Assembly (NCBI RefSeq): GCF_040409955.1
Contig: NZ_CP123384.1
Coordinates: 434,001 to 498,000 of the forward strand
Direction of reading: 5' to 3'
Source of the DNA: Salipiger sp. H15
GTDB taxonomy: Bacteria > Pseudomonadota > Alphaproteobacteria > Rhodobacterales > Rhodobacteraceae
Length of the DNA: 64,000 bases
Shown: positions 31,483-40,146 of the stretch, piece after piece
Position numbering within the stretch: position 1 is the stretch's first letter
How the letters are laid out: each line of letters opens with the position of its first letter
Program-made: the position numbers and the translations under genes
The notes under the pieces: model-generated
Database searches by the model: none
What the model saw: only the letters and a program-made list of their open reading frames with translations
Told to the model about the DNA's origin: nothing

Positions 31483-32370
31483 ATGAGCGACAAGAAAGAC
31501 ACCAAGAGAGACGATCTCGACTACGAGACCACGGGCCATTCCTGGGACGGGATCGAGGAGTACAACAAGCCCCTGCCGCGCTGGTGGCTGATGGTCTTCT
31601 ACGCGACCATCATCTGGGGTGTGGGCTACACCATCGCCTACCCCGCCTGGCCGGGCGTGCGCTCGGCCACCGCGGGCCTGCTCGGCTGGTCCACCCGCGG
31701 CGCCGTCGCCGAGGAGATCTCGGCGCAGGAAGCCCGGCTCGCCCCGATGAACGAGAAGCTCGCCTCGGTCGAGCTGACCTCGATCGCCAGCGATGCCGAG
31801 CTGAGCGGCTACGCGCAGAACGCCGGGGCCGCGGTCTTCCGCACCTGGTGCGCGCAGTGCCACGGCTCGGGCGCGGCGGGGGCCAAGGGCTATCCCAACC
31901 TGCTCGACGACGACTGGCTCTGGGGCGGCTCGATCGAGGACATCCACACCACGATCACCCACGGCATCCGCAACGAGGATGACCCCGAGGCGCGCTTCTC
32001 GCAGATGCCGGCCTTCGGCCGCGACGGGCTGCTCGAGCGCGGCCAGATCGACGCGGTGGCCAATTACGTGATGACGCTCTCGGGCGAGACGCCGAACGAC
32101 GCCGCTCTGGTCAGCGAGGGCGCCACGGTCTTCGCCGACAACTGCGCCGCCTGCCATGCCGAGGACGGCACCGGCGACCGGATGCAGGGCGCGCCGAACC
32201 TGACCGACGCGATCTGGCTCTACGGCGGCGACTACGCGACGATCCGCGAGACCGTCCAGAACGCCCGCTACGGCGTCATGCCGAACTGGAACACGCGTCT
32301 TTCGGAAGCGGAGATTCGCGCCGTGGCGACCTACGTCCACGGGCTCGGCGGCGGCGAGGCCTCGCAGTAA
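31483..32370 (+). CDS. ccoP: cytochrome c oxidase cbb3-type subunit III
   Basis: A 295-residue diheme cytochrome c. The N-terminal region has one or two helices (main one about residues 34-54). Two c-type heme sites follow, CAQCH at 123-127 and CAACH at 221-225. It accepts electrons from cytochrome c or the bc1 complex and passes them to CcoO. It closes the ccoNOQP operon; a hairpin follows the stop. Confidence 0.98.
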   Translation: MSDKKDTKRDDLDYETTGHSWDGIEEYNKPLPRWWLMVFYATIIWGVGYTIAYPAWPGVRSATAGLLGWSTRGAVAEEISAQEARLAPMNEKLASVELTSIASDAELSGYAQNAGAAVFRTWCAQCHGSGAAGAKGYPNLLDDDWLWGGSIEDIHTTITHGIRNEDDPEARFSQMPAFGRDGLLERGQIDAVANYVMTLSGETPNDAALVSEGATVFADNCAACHAEDGTGDRMQGAPNLTDAIWLYGGDYATIRETVQNARYGVMPNWNTRLSEAEIRAVATYVHGLGGGEASQ

Positions 32371-32383
32371 GCCCTCAGAAATA

Positions 32384-32407
32384 CCTCCGGGCTTCGCGGC
32401 CCGGAGG
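32384..32407 (+). terminator. terminator-like hairpin after ccoP
   Basis: CCTCCGGGC / GCCCGGAGG around a TTCGCG-type loop, 14 bases after the ccoP stop. There is no T run, so it may attenuate or stabilise rather than fully terminate. Confidence 0.55.
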
Positions 32408-32517
32408 CCAGGCGCCGGTGCCCCATCCTGTTCGCGCGTTTCCAGGGGTGCCGGCGTTTCCCTTTTTCGCGCAAGGTCTACGCCTTTCGGTCCCCCGATC
32501 GGCAAGATCCTGGCATC

Positions 32518-32736
32518 TCAGCCTTCGCAATGGGCCCCCGGACTCATTCTTGCCTTGGCACGCTGCCACTTTCCGTTGATCATCGCTGCAATTCCCTGGC
32601 GACGCGTGTCGTATGCCCGGGGCGCCGCTTGCGCTTCGGAACATGCAGCCTGCGTCGGGCGCGCGGGCAGAGGGTCGTTTGACCCAAGGCCTGTCCGGGT
32701 CGCGGTCATGAAAGTTTTTGCATATATTCCAAGCAT
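32518..32736 (-). CDS. possible small protein divergent from the LysR gene
   Basis: A 72-codon frame (MLGIYAKTFMTATRTG...) whose ATG directly follows AGGAGGAA; the spacing is short. It lies in the 470-base gap between ccoP and the LysR gene and is divergent from the latter, a usual place for a LysR target. Third codon positions are less G/C-rich than in neighbours, which argues against it or suggests a recent gene. I recognise no family. Confidence 0.35.
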   Translation of the reverse strand: MLGIYAKTFMTATRTGLGSNDPLPARPTQAACSEAQAAPRAYDTRRQGIAAMINGKWQRAKARMSPGAHCEG

Positions 32737-32838
32737 TTCCTTCCTCCTAATTCGCTTATTTTTACCCTGCCAGTATTGACCCATGGTGATATTCCAGCCA
32801 GTCAGGAAGAATTCTGACATGTAAGATTGATTGACATA

Positions 32839-33717
32839 ATGAATTGGACCTCTCTCCCCCCATTGCCCGCGCTGCGCGCCTTCGCCGCCTATGCCGAGAC
32901 CGGCTCGGTGCAGAAGGCGGGTGCCGCTCTCAACGTCAGCCACGCCGCGATCAGCCAGCAGATTCGCAACCTCGAGTCACATATCGGGATCAGCCTGCTC
33001 GACCGCTCGCGGCGGTCGATGGCGCTGACCGAGGAGGGTGCGCGCCTCGCGCAGGCGCTCAGCGAAGGCTTCGGGCGCATCGCGCAGGAACTCGAGGCGC
33101 TGACCGGCGCCGAGGCCGATCGGCCGCTGACGATCACCACCACGCCCAGCTTCGCCGCCTCCTGGCTCATGCCCCGGCTGGCGCGGTTCCGCGAGGCGCA
33201 TCCCGAGATCAGCCTGATGATCGACCCCTCGGCCCGGCTCGCCCCGCTCGAGCCCGGCGGCGTCGATGTCGCGCTGCGCTTCGGCTCGGGCCGCTGGCCG
33301 GGGCTCGAGGCCGAACTGCTGGTGGAATCGCCCATCGCACTGGTGGGCTCGCCGCGGCTCGTCGGCGACCGGGACTACGCCGATCCCGCCGACCTGCGCG
33401 ACTTCCACTGGCTGCAGGAGCTCGGCACCAACGAGGCGACCGAATGGTTCGCGCAGTTCGGCATCGACCACGACGCGCGCCACGGGGTCAGCTCGCTGCC
33501 CGGCAACCTCATGCTCGAGGCGGCGCGGCAGGGCCATGGCATCGCCATCACCGCCCGGGTCTTCGCCGAGGACGACATCGCCGCCGGCCGGCTGCGACTT
33601 CTGTTCGAGGATACGCGCCAGAAGGGCTATTATCTGGTCACACGGCCCGGCGTCATGCGCCCGCCGCTCCGGCTCTTCGCCACCTGGCTGCGACGTGAGG
33701 CCGCAAAAGCTAAGTGA
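32839..33717 (+). CDS. LysR family transcriptional regulator (GcvA-like)
   Basis: A 292-residue regulator. The N-terminal winged helix has PALRAFAAYAETGSVQKAG and NVSHAAISQQIRNLE, and the substrate-binding domain follows from about residue 90. The ATG at 32839 gives MNWTSLPPLPALRAF, the GcvA-type start. It sits between ccoNOQP and ccoGHIS, an unusual interruption; the ccoG FNR box begins 13 bases after its stop. Its target is unknown. Confidence 0.92.
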   Translation: MNWTSLPPLPALRAFAAYAETGSVQKAGAALNVSHAAISQQIRNLESHIGISLLDRSRRSMALTEEGARLAQALSEGFGRIAQELEALTGAEADRPLTITTTPSFAASWLMPRLARFREAHPEISLMIDPSARLAPLEPGGVDVALRFGSGRWPGLEAELLVESPIALVGSPRLVGDRDYADPADLRDFHWLQELGTNEATEWFAQFGIDHDARHGVSSLPGNLMLEAARQGHGIAITARVFAEDDIAAGRLRLLFEDTRQKGYYLVTRPGVMRPPLRLFATWLRREAAKAK

Positions 33718-33729
33718 AGGATATGCTTA

Positions 33730-33743
33730 TTGATGCATGTCAA
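33730..33743 (+). promoter_or_regulatory. FNR-type box upstream of ccoG
   Basis: TTGATGCATGTCAA matches TTGAT-N4-ATCAA in 9 of 10 positions. Its centre is 71 bases before the ccoG GTG, so a class II start site (about 41 bases downstream) would give a leader of about 30 bases. The longer ccoG frame would begin inside this box, which supports the downstream start. Confidence 0.85.
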
Positions 33744-33807
33744 AGTTCCCGAGGCGCCGCCGCGTCAGAAGGAGCATCACAGGCAGATTCGAACCGGAGT
33801 ACTTGCG

Positions 33808-35241
33808 GTGTCCGAGACCCAACCAGGCGCACCCTCCCTCTACGCGGCGCGCGAGCCGATCTTCCCCCGCCGCGTGCGCGGGCATTTCCGCAATCTCAAA
33901 TGGGTCCTGATGCTCGTCCTGCTGGGCATCTACTACATCACGCCGTGGATCCGCTGGGACCGCGGACCGCAGCTGCCCGACCAGGCCGTGCTGGTGGATC
34001 TCGCCAACCGGCGGTTCTTCTTCTTCTTCATCGAGATCTGGCCGCACGAATTCTACTTCGTCGCCGGGCTGCTGATCATGGCGGGGCTCGGGCTCTTCCT
34101 CTTCACCTCGGCGCTGGGACGGGTCTGGTGCGGCTATGCCTGCCCGCAGACCGTCTGGACCGATCTCTTCATCCTCGTCGAGCGCTGGATCGAGGGGGAC
34201 CGCAACGCCCGGCTGCGCCTGCACCGGCAGAAGAAGTGGGACGCGCGCAAGGCCCGGCTGCGGCTGACCAAGTGGGCGGCCTGGCTGCTCATCGCGCTGG
34301 CCACCGGCGGCGCCTGGGTCTTCTACTTCACCGACGCCCCCACCCTGCTGGTCGACCTGCTGACCGGCAACGCGCACCCGGTCGCCTACACCACCATCGC
34401 CATCCTCACCGCCACAACCTTCGCCTTCGGCGGCTTCGCGCGCGAGCAGATCTGCATCTACGCCTGCCCCTGGCCGCGCATCCAGGCGGCGATGATGGAC
34501 GAGGACACGCTCACCGTCGGCTACCGCGACTGGCGCGGCGAGCCGCGCGGCAAGCACCGCAAGGCCGAGGGCGCCGAGGCGCTCGGCGACTGCATCGACT
34601 GCAACGCCTGCGTCAACGTCTGCCCGATGGGGATCGACATCCGCGACGGCCAGCAGCTGGCCTGCATCACCTGCGCGCTCTGCATCGACGCCTGCGACGA
34701 CGTGATGGAGAAGATCGGCAAGCCGCGCGGGCTGATCGACTACCTGGCCCTGTCGGACGAGACGCGCGAGCGCGCCGGCCACGCGCCGCGCCAGGTCTGG
34801 AAGCACATCTTCCGCCCGCGCGTCCTGCTCTACACCGGGCTCTGGTCGCTGGTCGGGGTCGGCCTGCTGGTCGCGCTGATCCTGCGCCCGTCGATCGAGC
34901 TCAGCGTCGCGCCGGTGCGCAACCCGACCTTCGTGGTGCTCTCCGACGGCTCGATCCGCAACACCTACGACGTGCGCCTGCTCAACAAGCACGGCGAGGA
35001 CCGGCCCTTCCGCCTGTCGCTGTCGGACGATGCCACGCTGCAGATCACGCTCGAGGGCGAGGAGGACACCACCGTTGACGTGCCCGCCAACGAGACGCAC
35101 CTTCAGAGGGTCTACGTGACCGCGCCCGAGGGCTCGCCCGAGGCGCGGGCCGACCGCACCGAGTTCCACATCTGGGTCGAGGACCTCACCACCGGGGACC
35201 GCGCCTCGAAGGCAACCATCTTCAACGGACGGACCAACTGA
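33808..35241 (+). CDS. ccoG: cbb3 oxidase accessory protein CcoG (RdxA/FixG type)
   Basis: A 477-residue polyferredoxin-like membrane protein needed for cbb3 copper handling. The early part holds several helices and the motif VWCGYACPQTVWTD. Two 4Fe-4S clusters are formed by Cys262/265/268/272 (CIDCNACVNVC) and Cys286/289/292/296 (CITCALCIDAC). A C-terminal Ig-like domain follows. I prefer the GTG at 33808 (GGAG 9-10 bases upstream) to a TTG at 33730 that lies inside the FNR box. It begins ccoGHIS. Confidence 0.95.
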   Translation: MSETQPGAPSLYAAREPIFPRRVRGHFRNLKWVLMLVLLGIYYITPWIRWDRGPQLPDQAVLVDLANRRFFFFFIEIWPHEFYFVAGLLIMAGLGLFLFTSALGRVWCGYACPQTVWTDLFILVERWIEGDRNARLRLHRQKKWDARKARLRLTKWAAWLLIALATGGAWVFYFTDAPTLLVDLLTGNAHPVAYTTIAILTATTFAFGGFAREQICIYACPWPRIQAAMMDEDTLTVGYRDWRGEPRGKHRKAEGAEALGDCIDCNACVNVCPMGIDIRDGQQLACITCALCIDACDDVMEKIGKPRGLIDYLALSDETRERAGHAPRQVWKHIFRPRVLLYTGLWSLVGVGLLVALILRPSIELSVAPVRNPTFVVLSDGSIRNTYDVRLLNKHGEDRPFRLSLSDDATLQITLEGEEDTTVDVPANETHLQRVYVTAPEGSPEARADRTEFHIWVEDLTTGDRASKATIFNGRTN

Positions 35242-35714
35242 TGACCGAAGCACAGGATAGCGGGCGCAAGCTCACCGGCTGGCACGTGCTGGCGATCTTC
35301 GGCGGTGCCTTCGGGGTGATCATCGCGGTGAACATCGCGCTCGCCTGGAACGCCATCGCCACCTTCCCCGGGCTCGAGGTGGCGAACTCCTACGTCGCCA
35401 GCCAGAGCTTCGACACCCGCCGCGCCGAGCAGGAGGCGCTCGGCTGGACCGCCCATGCCGAGCCGCGCGAGGATGCCGTGGTGCTGCGCTTCACCGGGGC
35501 CGACGGTCTGCCGGTGAAACCCGCCGAGCTCTCCGCCAGACTCGGCCGCTCGACCCATGTGAAGGACGACCACGAGCCCGAGTTCTTCTGGGACGGAACC
35601 CAGTTCGTCGCCGCCGACGATCTTGCGCCGGGGCACTGGAACGTCTGGGTGCAGGCCCATGCCGAGGATGGCACGCTCTTCGAGCAGCGCCTGGAATTCT
35701 TCATCAAGGAATAG
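35241..35714 (+). CDS. ccoH: cbb3 assembly protein CcoH/FixH
   Basis: A 157-residue protein with one N-terminal helix (about residues 13-36) and a periplasmic FixH domain. The ATG shares its first base with the ccoG stop codon (TGATG), so translation is coupled. FixH proteins are required for cbb3 maturation; the molecular role is not settled. Confidence 0.93.
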   Translation: MTEAQDSGRKLTGWHVLAIFGGAFGVIIAVNIALAWNAIATFPGLEVANSYVASQSFDTRRAEQEALGWTAHAEPREDAVVLRFTGADGLPVKPAELSARLGRSTHVKDDHEPEFFWDGTQFVAADDLAPGHWNVWVQAHAEDGTLFEQRLEFFIKE

Positions 35715-35718
35715 GGTC

Positions 35719-37914
35719 ATGACCGCCGCCCTGCGTCCCCCTGCCTCCGCCTGCCCGGCCTGCGTCGCCGCCCCCGCCGCCGAGGCGCTGGCCGAACGCG
35801 CCGCCCCGCAGCAGGCGCGGATCGCCCTCTCGCTGCCGACCATCCACTGCGCCGCCTGCATGACCACCGTCGAGACCGCGCTCGAGAAGGTGCCCGGCGT
35901 GCGCAGCGCCCGCGTCAACCTCAGCCAGAAGCGCGTGCGGATCGAGGCCGCGCCGGAGCTCACCGCCGAGGCGCTGATCCCGGTGGTCGAGGCGGCGGGC
36001 TACGAGGCGCACGAGCTCGACGCCGGAATGCTCGCCGCCACCGCCACCGACCGGGCCGGGCGCGACCTGCTGATGCGCCTCGCCGTCGCGGGCTTTGCCG
36101 CGATGAACGTGATGCTGCTCTCGGTCGCCGTCTGGTCCGGCGCCGAGGGGCCGACGCGCGACCTCTTCCACTGGGTCTCGGCCGCCATCGTGCTGCCGAC
36201 CATCGCCTTCTCGGCCCGGCCCTTCTTCCACAACGCCTGGACCGCGCTGCGCGCCGGGCGGCTCAACATGGACGTGCCGATCTCGCTGGCGATCCTCCTG
36301 GCCATCGTCACCTCGCTCTGGGAGACGATGCTGTCGGGCGAGCACGCCTATTTCGACGCCGCCATCACGCTGACCTTCTTCCTGCTGACCGGCCGCTACC
36401 TCGACCACCGCACCCGCGCCATCGCCCGCTCCGCCGCCGAGGAACTCTCGGCGCTCGAGGTGCCGCGCGCCTGGCGGCTGACCGAGGCGGGCGAGGAACA
36501 GGTCCCCGCCTCCGAGCTGCGCGTCGGCGACCTCGTTCGCGTGCGCCCCGGCGGGCGGACGCCGGTCGACGGCGAGGTCACCGAAGGCCAGTCCGAGCTC
36601 GACCGCTCGCTGCTCACCGGCGAGACCCTGCCGGTCTACGCCGCCCCCGGCCAGGCGGTCAGCGCCGGCGAGGTGAACCTCACCGGCCCGCTGGTGATCC
36701 GCGCCTCGGCGGTGGGCCGCGACACCTCGCTGCACCGCATGGCCGACCTCGTCGCCGTGGCGGAATCGGGTCGCGCCAACTACACGCCGCTCGCCGACAA
36801 GGCCGCCAAGCTCTACGCGCCGGGGGTGCACATCCTCGCCGGGCTGGCCTTCCTCGGCTGGCTGGCCTGGTCCGGCGATTTCCGCGTCGCGCTCAACATC
36901 GCCGCCGCGGTGCTGATCATCACCTGCCCCTGCGCGCTCGGCCTCGCCGTGCCCGCGGTGACCACCGCCGCCTCGGGCCGGCTCTTCAAGCAGGGGCTGC
37001 TGATCAAGGACGGCACCGCGCTCGAGCGGCTGGCCGAGGTCGACACGGTGGTCTTCGACAAGACCGGCACGCTGACCGCGGGCACGCCGACGCTGACCAA
37101 CCGCGACGACTTCACCCGCCACGACCTCGAGATCGCCCTCGCCCTCGCCGAGGGATCGGCCCACCCGCTGTCACTCTCGCTGACCGCCGCGCTGCGCGCC
37201 GCCGGGATCACCCCCGCCGAGGTCACCGGCATCACCGAGGTCCCCGGCCATGGCACCGAGGGGCTCCGGCAGGGCCAGCCCGTGCGGCTCGGCCGCGCCG
37301 CCTGGACCGGCGGCGGGCAGAGCGCCACGACCGCGGCCTGGCTGCGCGTCGGCGATGGCCCGGCGCAGGCCTTCCGCTTCGAGGACAGCCTGCGCGACGG
37401 TGCCGAGGAAGCGGTGCGCGCGCTCCGCGACATGGGCAAGGAGGTGATCCTGGTCTCGGGCGACAGCACCGCCGCGGTCGAGGCTCTGGCCACCCGGCTG
37501 CAGATCCCGCACTGGATCGCCGAGGCGCTGCCGCAGGACAAGGCGGCGCGGATCCGCGCCCTCTCGGACGAGGGCAGGCACGTGCTGATGGTCGGCGACG
37601 GGCTCAACGACACGGCGGCGCTCGCCGGCGCGCATGTCTCGATCTCGCCCGCCTCGGCGCTCGACGCGGCGCGGGTCGCCTCGGACATCGTGCTGCTCGG
37701 CCGCTCGCTCGCGCCGATCCCCGGCGCGCTCTCGGTCGCCGCCACCGCCACGAAACGCATCCGCCAGAACTTCGCCATCGCCACCTGGTACAACGTGATC
37801 GCCGTGCCGCTCGCCGTCGCCGGGCTCTGCTCGCCGCTCATCGCCGCGCTGGCGATGTCCACCTCGTCGATCACCGTCTCGCTGAACGCGCTGCGCCTGA
37901 AGGGCCCGAAATGA
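35719..37914 (+). CDS. ccoI: copper-translocating P-type ATPase CcoI/FixI
   Basis: A 731-residue P1B-type ATPase that supplies copper for CuB of cbb3. The N-terminal heavy-metal domain has CAAC (Cys44 and Cys47). Eight helices include the CPC site (Cys403, TCPCALGLAVP). The phosphorylated Asp447 lies in DKTGTLT and the hinge is MVGDGLNDTAAL. The ATG four bases after the ccoH stop is chosen over upstream frames. It overlaps ccoS by ATGA. Confidence 0.97.
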   Translation: MTAALRPPASACPACVAAPAAEALAERAAPQQARIALSLPTIHCAACMTTVETALEKVPGVRSARVNLSQKRVRIEAAPELTAEALIPVVEAAGYEAHELDAGMLAATATDRAGRDLLMRLAVAGFAAMNVMLLSVAVWSGAEGPTRDLFHWVSAAIVLPTIAFSARPFFHNAWTALRAGRLNMDVPISLAILLAIVTSLWETMLSGEHAYFDAAITLTFFLLTGRYLDHRTRAIARSAAEELSALEVPRAWRLTEAGEEQVPASELRVGDLVRVRPGGRTPVDGEVTEGQSELDRSLLTGETLPVYAAPGQAVSAGEVNLTGPLVIRASAVGRDTSLHRMADLVAVAESGRANYTPLADKAAKLYAPGVHILAGLAFLGWLAWSGDFRVALNIAAAVLIITCPCALGLAVPAVTTAASGRLFKQGLLIKDGTALERLAEVDTVVFDKTGTLTAGTPTLTNRDDFTRHDLEIALALAEGSAHPLSLSLTAALRAAGITPAEVTGITEVPGHGTEGLRQGQPVRLGRAAWTGGGQSATTAAWLRVGDGPAQAFRFEDSLRDGAEEAVRALRDMGKEVILVSGDSTAAVEALATRLQIPHWIAEALPQDKAARIRALSDEGRHVLMVGDGLNDTAALAGAHVSISPASALDAARVASDIVLLGRSLAPIPGALSVAATATKRIRQNFAIATWYNVIAVPLAVAGLCSPLIAALAMSTSSITVSLNALRLKGPK

Positions 37915-38072
37915 ACATCCTCGCCTATCTCATCCCGATCTCGCTGATCCTCGGCGGGCTCGGGCTCGGCTTCTTCGTCTTCACCGTGAAGTCGCGGCAA
38001 TACGACGACCCCGAGGGCGACGCGCAGCGGATCCTCTCGGGCCAGTACGACGACCGTCCCAAGCAGGACTGA
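37911..38072 (+). CDS. ccoS: cbb3 assembly protein CcoS
   Basis: A 53-residue protein starting MNILAYLIPISLILGG, with one N-terminal helix and a short cytoplasmic tail (QYDDPEGDAQRILSG). It begins in the ATGA overlap with ccoI. The YLIP helix and YDDPEGDA motif are typical of CcoS, which is needed to insert cofactors into cbb3. It ends the ccoGHIS operon. Confidence 0.95.
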   Translation: MNILAYLIPISLILGGLGLGFFVFTVKSRQYDDPEGDAQRILSGQYDDRPKQD

Positions 38073-38115
38073 CCCCGCGCCTCAACCGCGCCAAAGCGAA
38101 GGCCCTGCGGGCCTG

Positions 38116-38150
38116 CCTCCGGCGGGCGTATTTGGAAAGAGAAGAAAGAT
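38116..38150 (+). repeat. dispersed intergenic repeat, copy A
   Basis: CCTCCGGCGGGCGTATTTGG followed by AAAGAGAAGAAAG. It faces copy B at 38179-38250 head to head, so AGAGAAGAA and its complement can pair across about 40 bases. Confidence 0.75.
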
Positions 38151-38178
38151 GGCAAAGGGGAAGAGGGCCGCGCCCTTC

Positions 38179-38250
38179 CTCGCTCTTCTTCTCTTTGAAA
38201 ATACGCCGGGGGTGAGCCGCGCAGCGGCGAGGGGGCAGCGCCCCCTGCCC
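38179..38250 (-). repeat. dispersed intergenic repeat, copy B (inverted)
   Basis: On the minus strand this reads GGGGGC..., GCCGCTGCGCGGC-like palindromes, CCCCCGGCGTATTTTC and AAAGAGAAGAAGAG. Copy C at 51403-51478 has the same order and orientation. The rest of the 38073-38563 gap holds no gene that I can see. Confidence 0.75.
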
Positions 38251-38269
38251 AACCGATATTTGCCTCCCA
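38251..38269. repeat. left edge repeat of the island
   Basis: AACCGATATTTGC at 38251-38263, with flanking CTGCC just to its left (38245-38249), reappears inverted at 47495-47519: GCAAATATCGGTTNGGCAG matches 18 of 19 positions. The two copies bracket the atypical 9.2-kb segment. It may be an island end or part of the dispersed repeat family. Confidence 0.5.
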
Positions 38270-38563
38270 ATGATGTAGCTAGCCCTCGTTGGCAGGCCAT
38301 GCCTGCCGAAGCGGACCGACGATCAGGACGCAGCATGCGACCCGGTCCAACTCCAAGCTGCCGCTCGTACCGAGCGCGCTTTACGCCTGATGGCAGCCAC
38401 AAGCGGACCTTTGTACAGTGTGGAACAAAGGCACACCCTCAGTCCCATCACCACCGCTCAAGGATACTCGTATCGGCCAGCACGGTTGTCCATAGAAATA
38501 CCGGTGACATGCATACGCTTCACAGGTAGGTTCGCAGAAATACGTGCCAATACTGGAAGAAAA

Positions 38564-39637
38564 ATGTCGATCTGGTCCCCACCACCCGAAAGCAAGTCCC
38601 AAGTCAAACGCGCAGGAAAGCGTATCGCGGATGGAGTGGGGGCAGCGGCGGACTTTGATCTTGTGGATCAGTGGCGTTCATCGCACGGCTATGTCATCAA
38701 CACGTTTCAGATCTGGCTAAAGCGAAAAATCGCAATCAAGCCCTACAACGTCGAATTTGCGCAGCGCCTCAAGCGCAGAAACACGGTGATTGACAAGCTG
38801 AAACGAAGAAATGATGCCGGTGATCCGCTGATTGCAGACGTTTCAGCCATGCATGATTTCGCCGGCTGCAGAATGATTTTCGAAAACCTTTCAGATCTTC
38901 ATGATTTCAGGGAATATCTCAGTTCGGCGGCTGTAATGAAAAACGTCAAGCATGAGCTGAGATACCCGCGCGAAAAGTACGACTACATCGAAACGCCCAA
39001 GTTCACCGGATATCGCGGCATCCATGATGTATATCGCCACCTACCACGTGGTAGCGATCGGGCCGAAACTAAGAAGCCTTGGGATGGCCTGCTGGTGGAG
39101 ATTCAATACCGTACGCGCGCCCAGCATGCTTGGGCTACTGCAGTTGAGATTTCGGACCTGATCGACGGAGAGCGCACTAAGTTCGAGATGGATCAGTCGA
39201 AGAGAGGAAGATTCTTTGCAATTGCAAGCGAGATTATTGCTCGCAAACACGAACATCTGGAGAGAGCCTTTTTGGAGGTGAGCACAGCCGAACTTCAGGC
39301 GCAGCTTCAGGAGCTTGAAAACGAGCTCGGGATCCTCCAGAGACTATCTGCGCTCAAGCAATTCGAGGACGAGGAGAAGCTGCAAGAACATACCGTTCTA
39401 AATGTCTTCCAGAATCCGGATGGAAGTGCCGGACTAGAAGTGATCCCGTTCAAAAATTCCGGCGATGCAATTGCTAAAGCCACCGAGTTAGAAACTTCAG
39501 GTTCGAGCTTGAATGCTGTGTACGTTAGGGCAAGCAATCCAAAACAGCTACGGTCGGCATATCGAAATTATTTCAATGATCCAATCGACTTTGTGAAGAT
39601 CATCCAAGAAGAAGGTGAGGTCGAGATGTCTGTATGA
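38564..39637 (+). CDS. RelA/SpoT-family synthetase-domain protein (putative alarmone synthetase or toxin)
   Basis: A 357-residue protein with a RelA/SpoT nucleotidyltransferase domain (about residues 45-200) and no HD hydrolase domain. Motifs expected for (p)ppGpp synthesis are present: MHDFAGCRMIF (Asp98, Arg103), FTGYRGIHDVY (Tyr150) and VEIQYRTRAQHAWATAVE (Glu179, Gln181, His188). The C-terminal ~150 residues include a coiled-coil-like stretch and no TGS/ACT domain. The ATG at 38564 has GGAAGA at good spacing. Its base composition is clearly more AT-rich than the flanking core genes, a sign of transfer. Such stand-alone synthetases include growth-arrest toxins and phage-defence proteins; which one this is cannot be told. 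Confidence 0.85.
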   Translation: MSIWSPPPESKSQVKRAGKRIADGVGAAADFDLVDQWRSSHGYVINTFQIWLKRKIAIKPYNVEFAQRLKRRNTVIDKLKRRNDAGDPLIADVSAMHDFAGCRMIFENLSDLHDFREYLSSAAVMKNVKHELRYPREKYDYIETPKFTGYRGIHDVYRHLPRGSDRAETKKPWDGLLVEIQYRTRAQHAWATAVEISDLIDGERTKFEMDQSKRGRFFAIASEIIARKHEHLERAFLEVSTAELQAQLQELENELGILQRLSALKQFEDEEKLQEHTVLNVFQNPDGSAGLEVIPFKNSGDAIAKATELETSGSSLNAVYVRASNPKQLRSAYRNYFNDPIDFVKIIQEEGEVEMSV

Positions 39638-40146
39638 ATGGCGCCTGGGCCAGAAATCGCTTGAAGCCGTGACGCGAGCTTCAGTTTGGGCAATGCCCGC
39701 CCACCGCGCATTTCCGTTGCGTCTGCGGCCAGCGCGACCGTCTCTTACCTGCGCTCGGCGGTTTCGTAGCATGACGTTGCCGAGGTCCGCTCCCTGCACC
39801 TTGGAGCCGGGCAACATTGCCCAAGCCATAGGTCGGCCCAAGGTCAGAGGGTGCCAGTTGCCCCAAACATGCACGTTTGCGTTGCGCTACCTCCGCTGCG
39901 CCGATCCGACATCTTGAGACGTGCGAACACCCTTGCCTAACCGACGTCGGGCAACACGAGGCGGCAAAGTTCAACATTGATCCCCCACTTCGCAGGCTGC
40001 AGAATGGTCCCTGACCGAGGGAGGCAACATGACCCGGATCATCCAGACATTCCCTATTCCCAGCACATGGCGCACCCCGCGCGACACCGAGGATGGGGGC
40101 GGCAAGCCCGGCAAGTGACCAGACACCACGGGTTCTTTCGAAGTGA
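39638..40146. other. intergenic region in the island
   Basis: About 500 bases between the RelA/SpoT-like gene and the recombinase remnant. Apart from the 29-codon frame listed at 40029 I see no supported gene. It may contain one element end. Confidence 0.4.
40029..40118 (+). CDS. possible 29-residue micro-ORF
   Basis: The ATG at 40029 follows GAGGGAGGCAAC, a very good ribosome site, and encodes MTRIIQTFPIPSTWRTPRDT plus nine residues ending GGGKPGK. Strong initiation signals with such a short product suggest a leader peptide, a truncated gene remnant or chance. There is no family match that I know. Confidence 0.3.
   Translation: MTRIIQTFPIPSTWRTPRDTEDGGGKPGK

Noticed and set aside
33730..33807. 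TTG start giving ccoG 26 extra residues
   Set aside because: It lies within the FNR box, and a GTG at 33808 has a GGAG site at proper distance and matches the family N-terminus.
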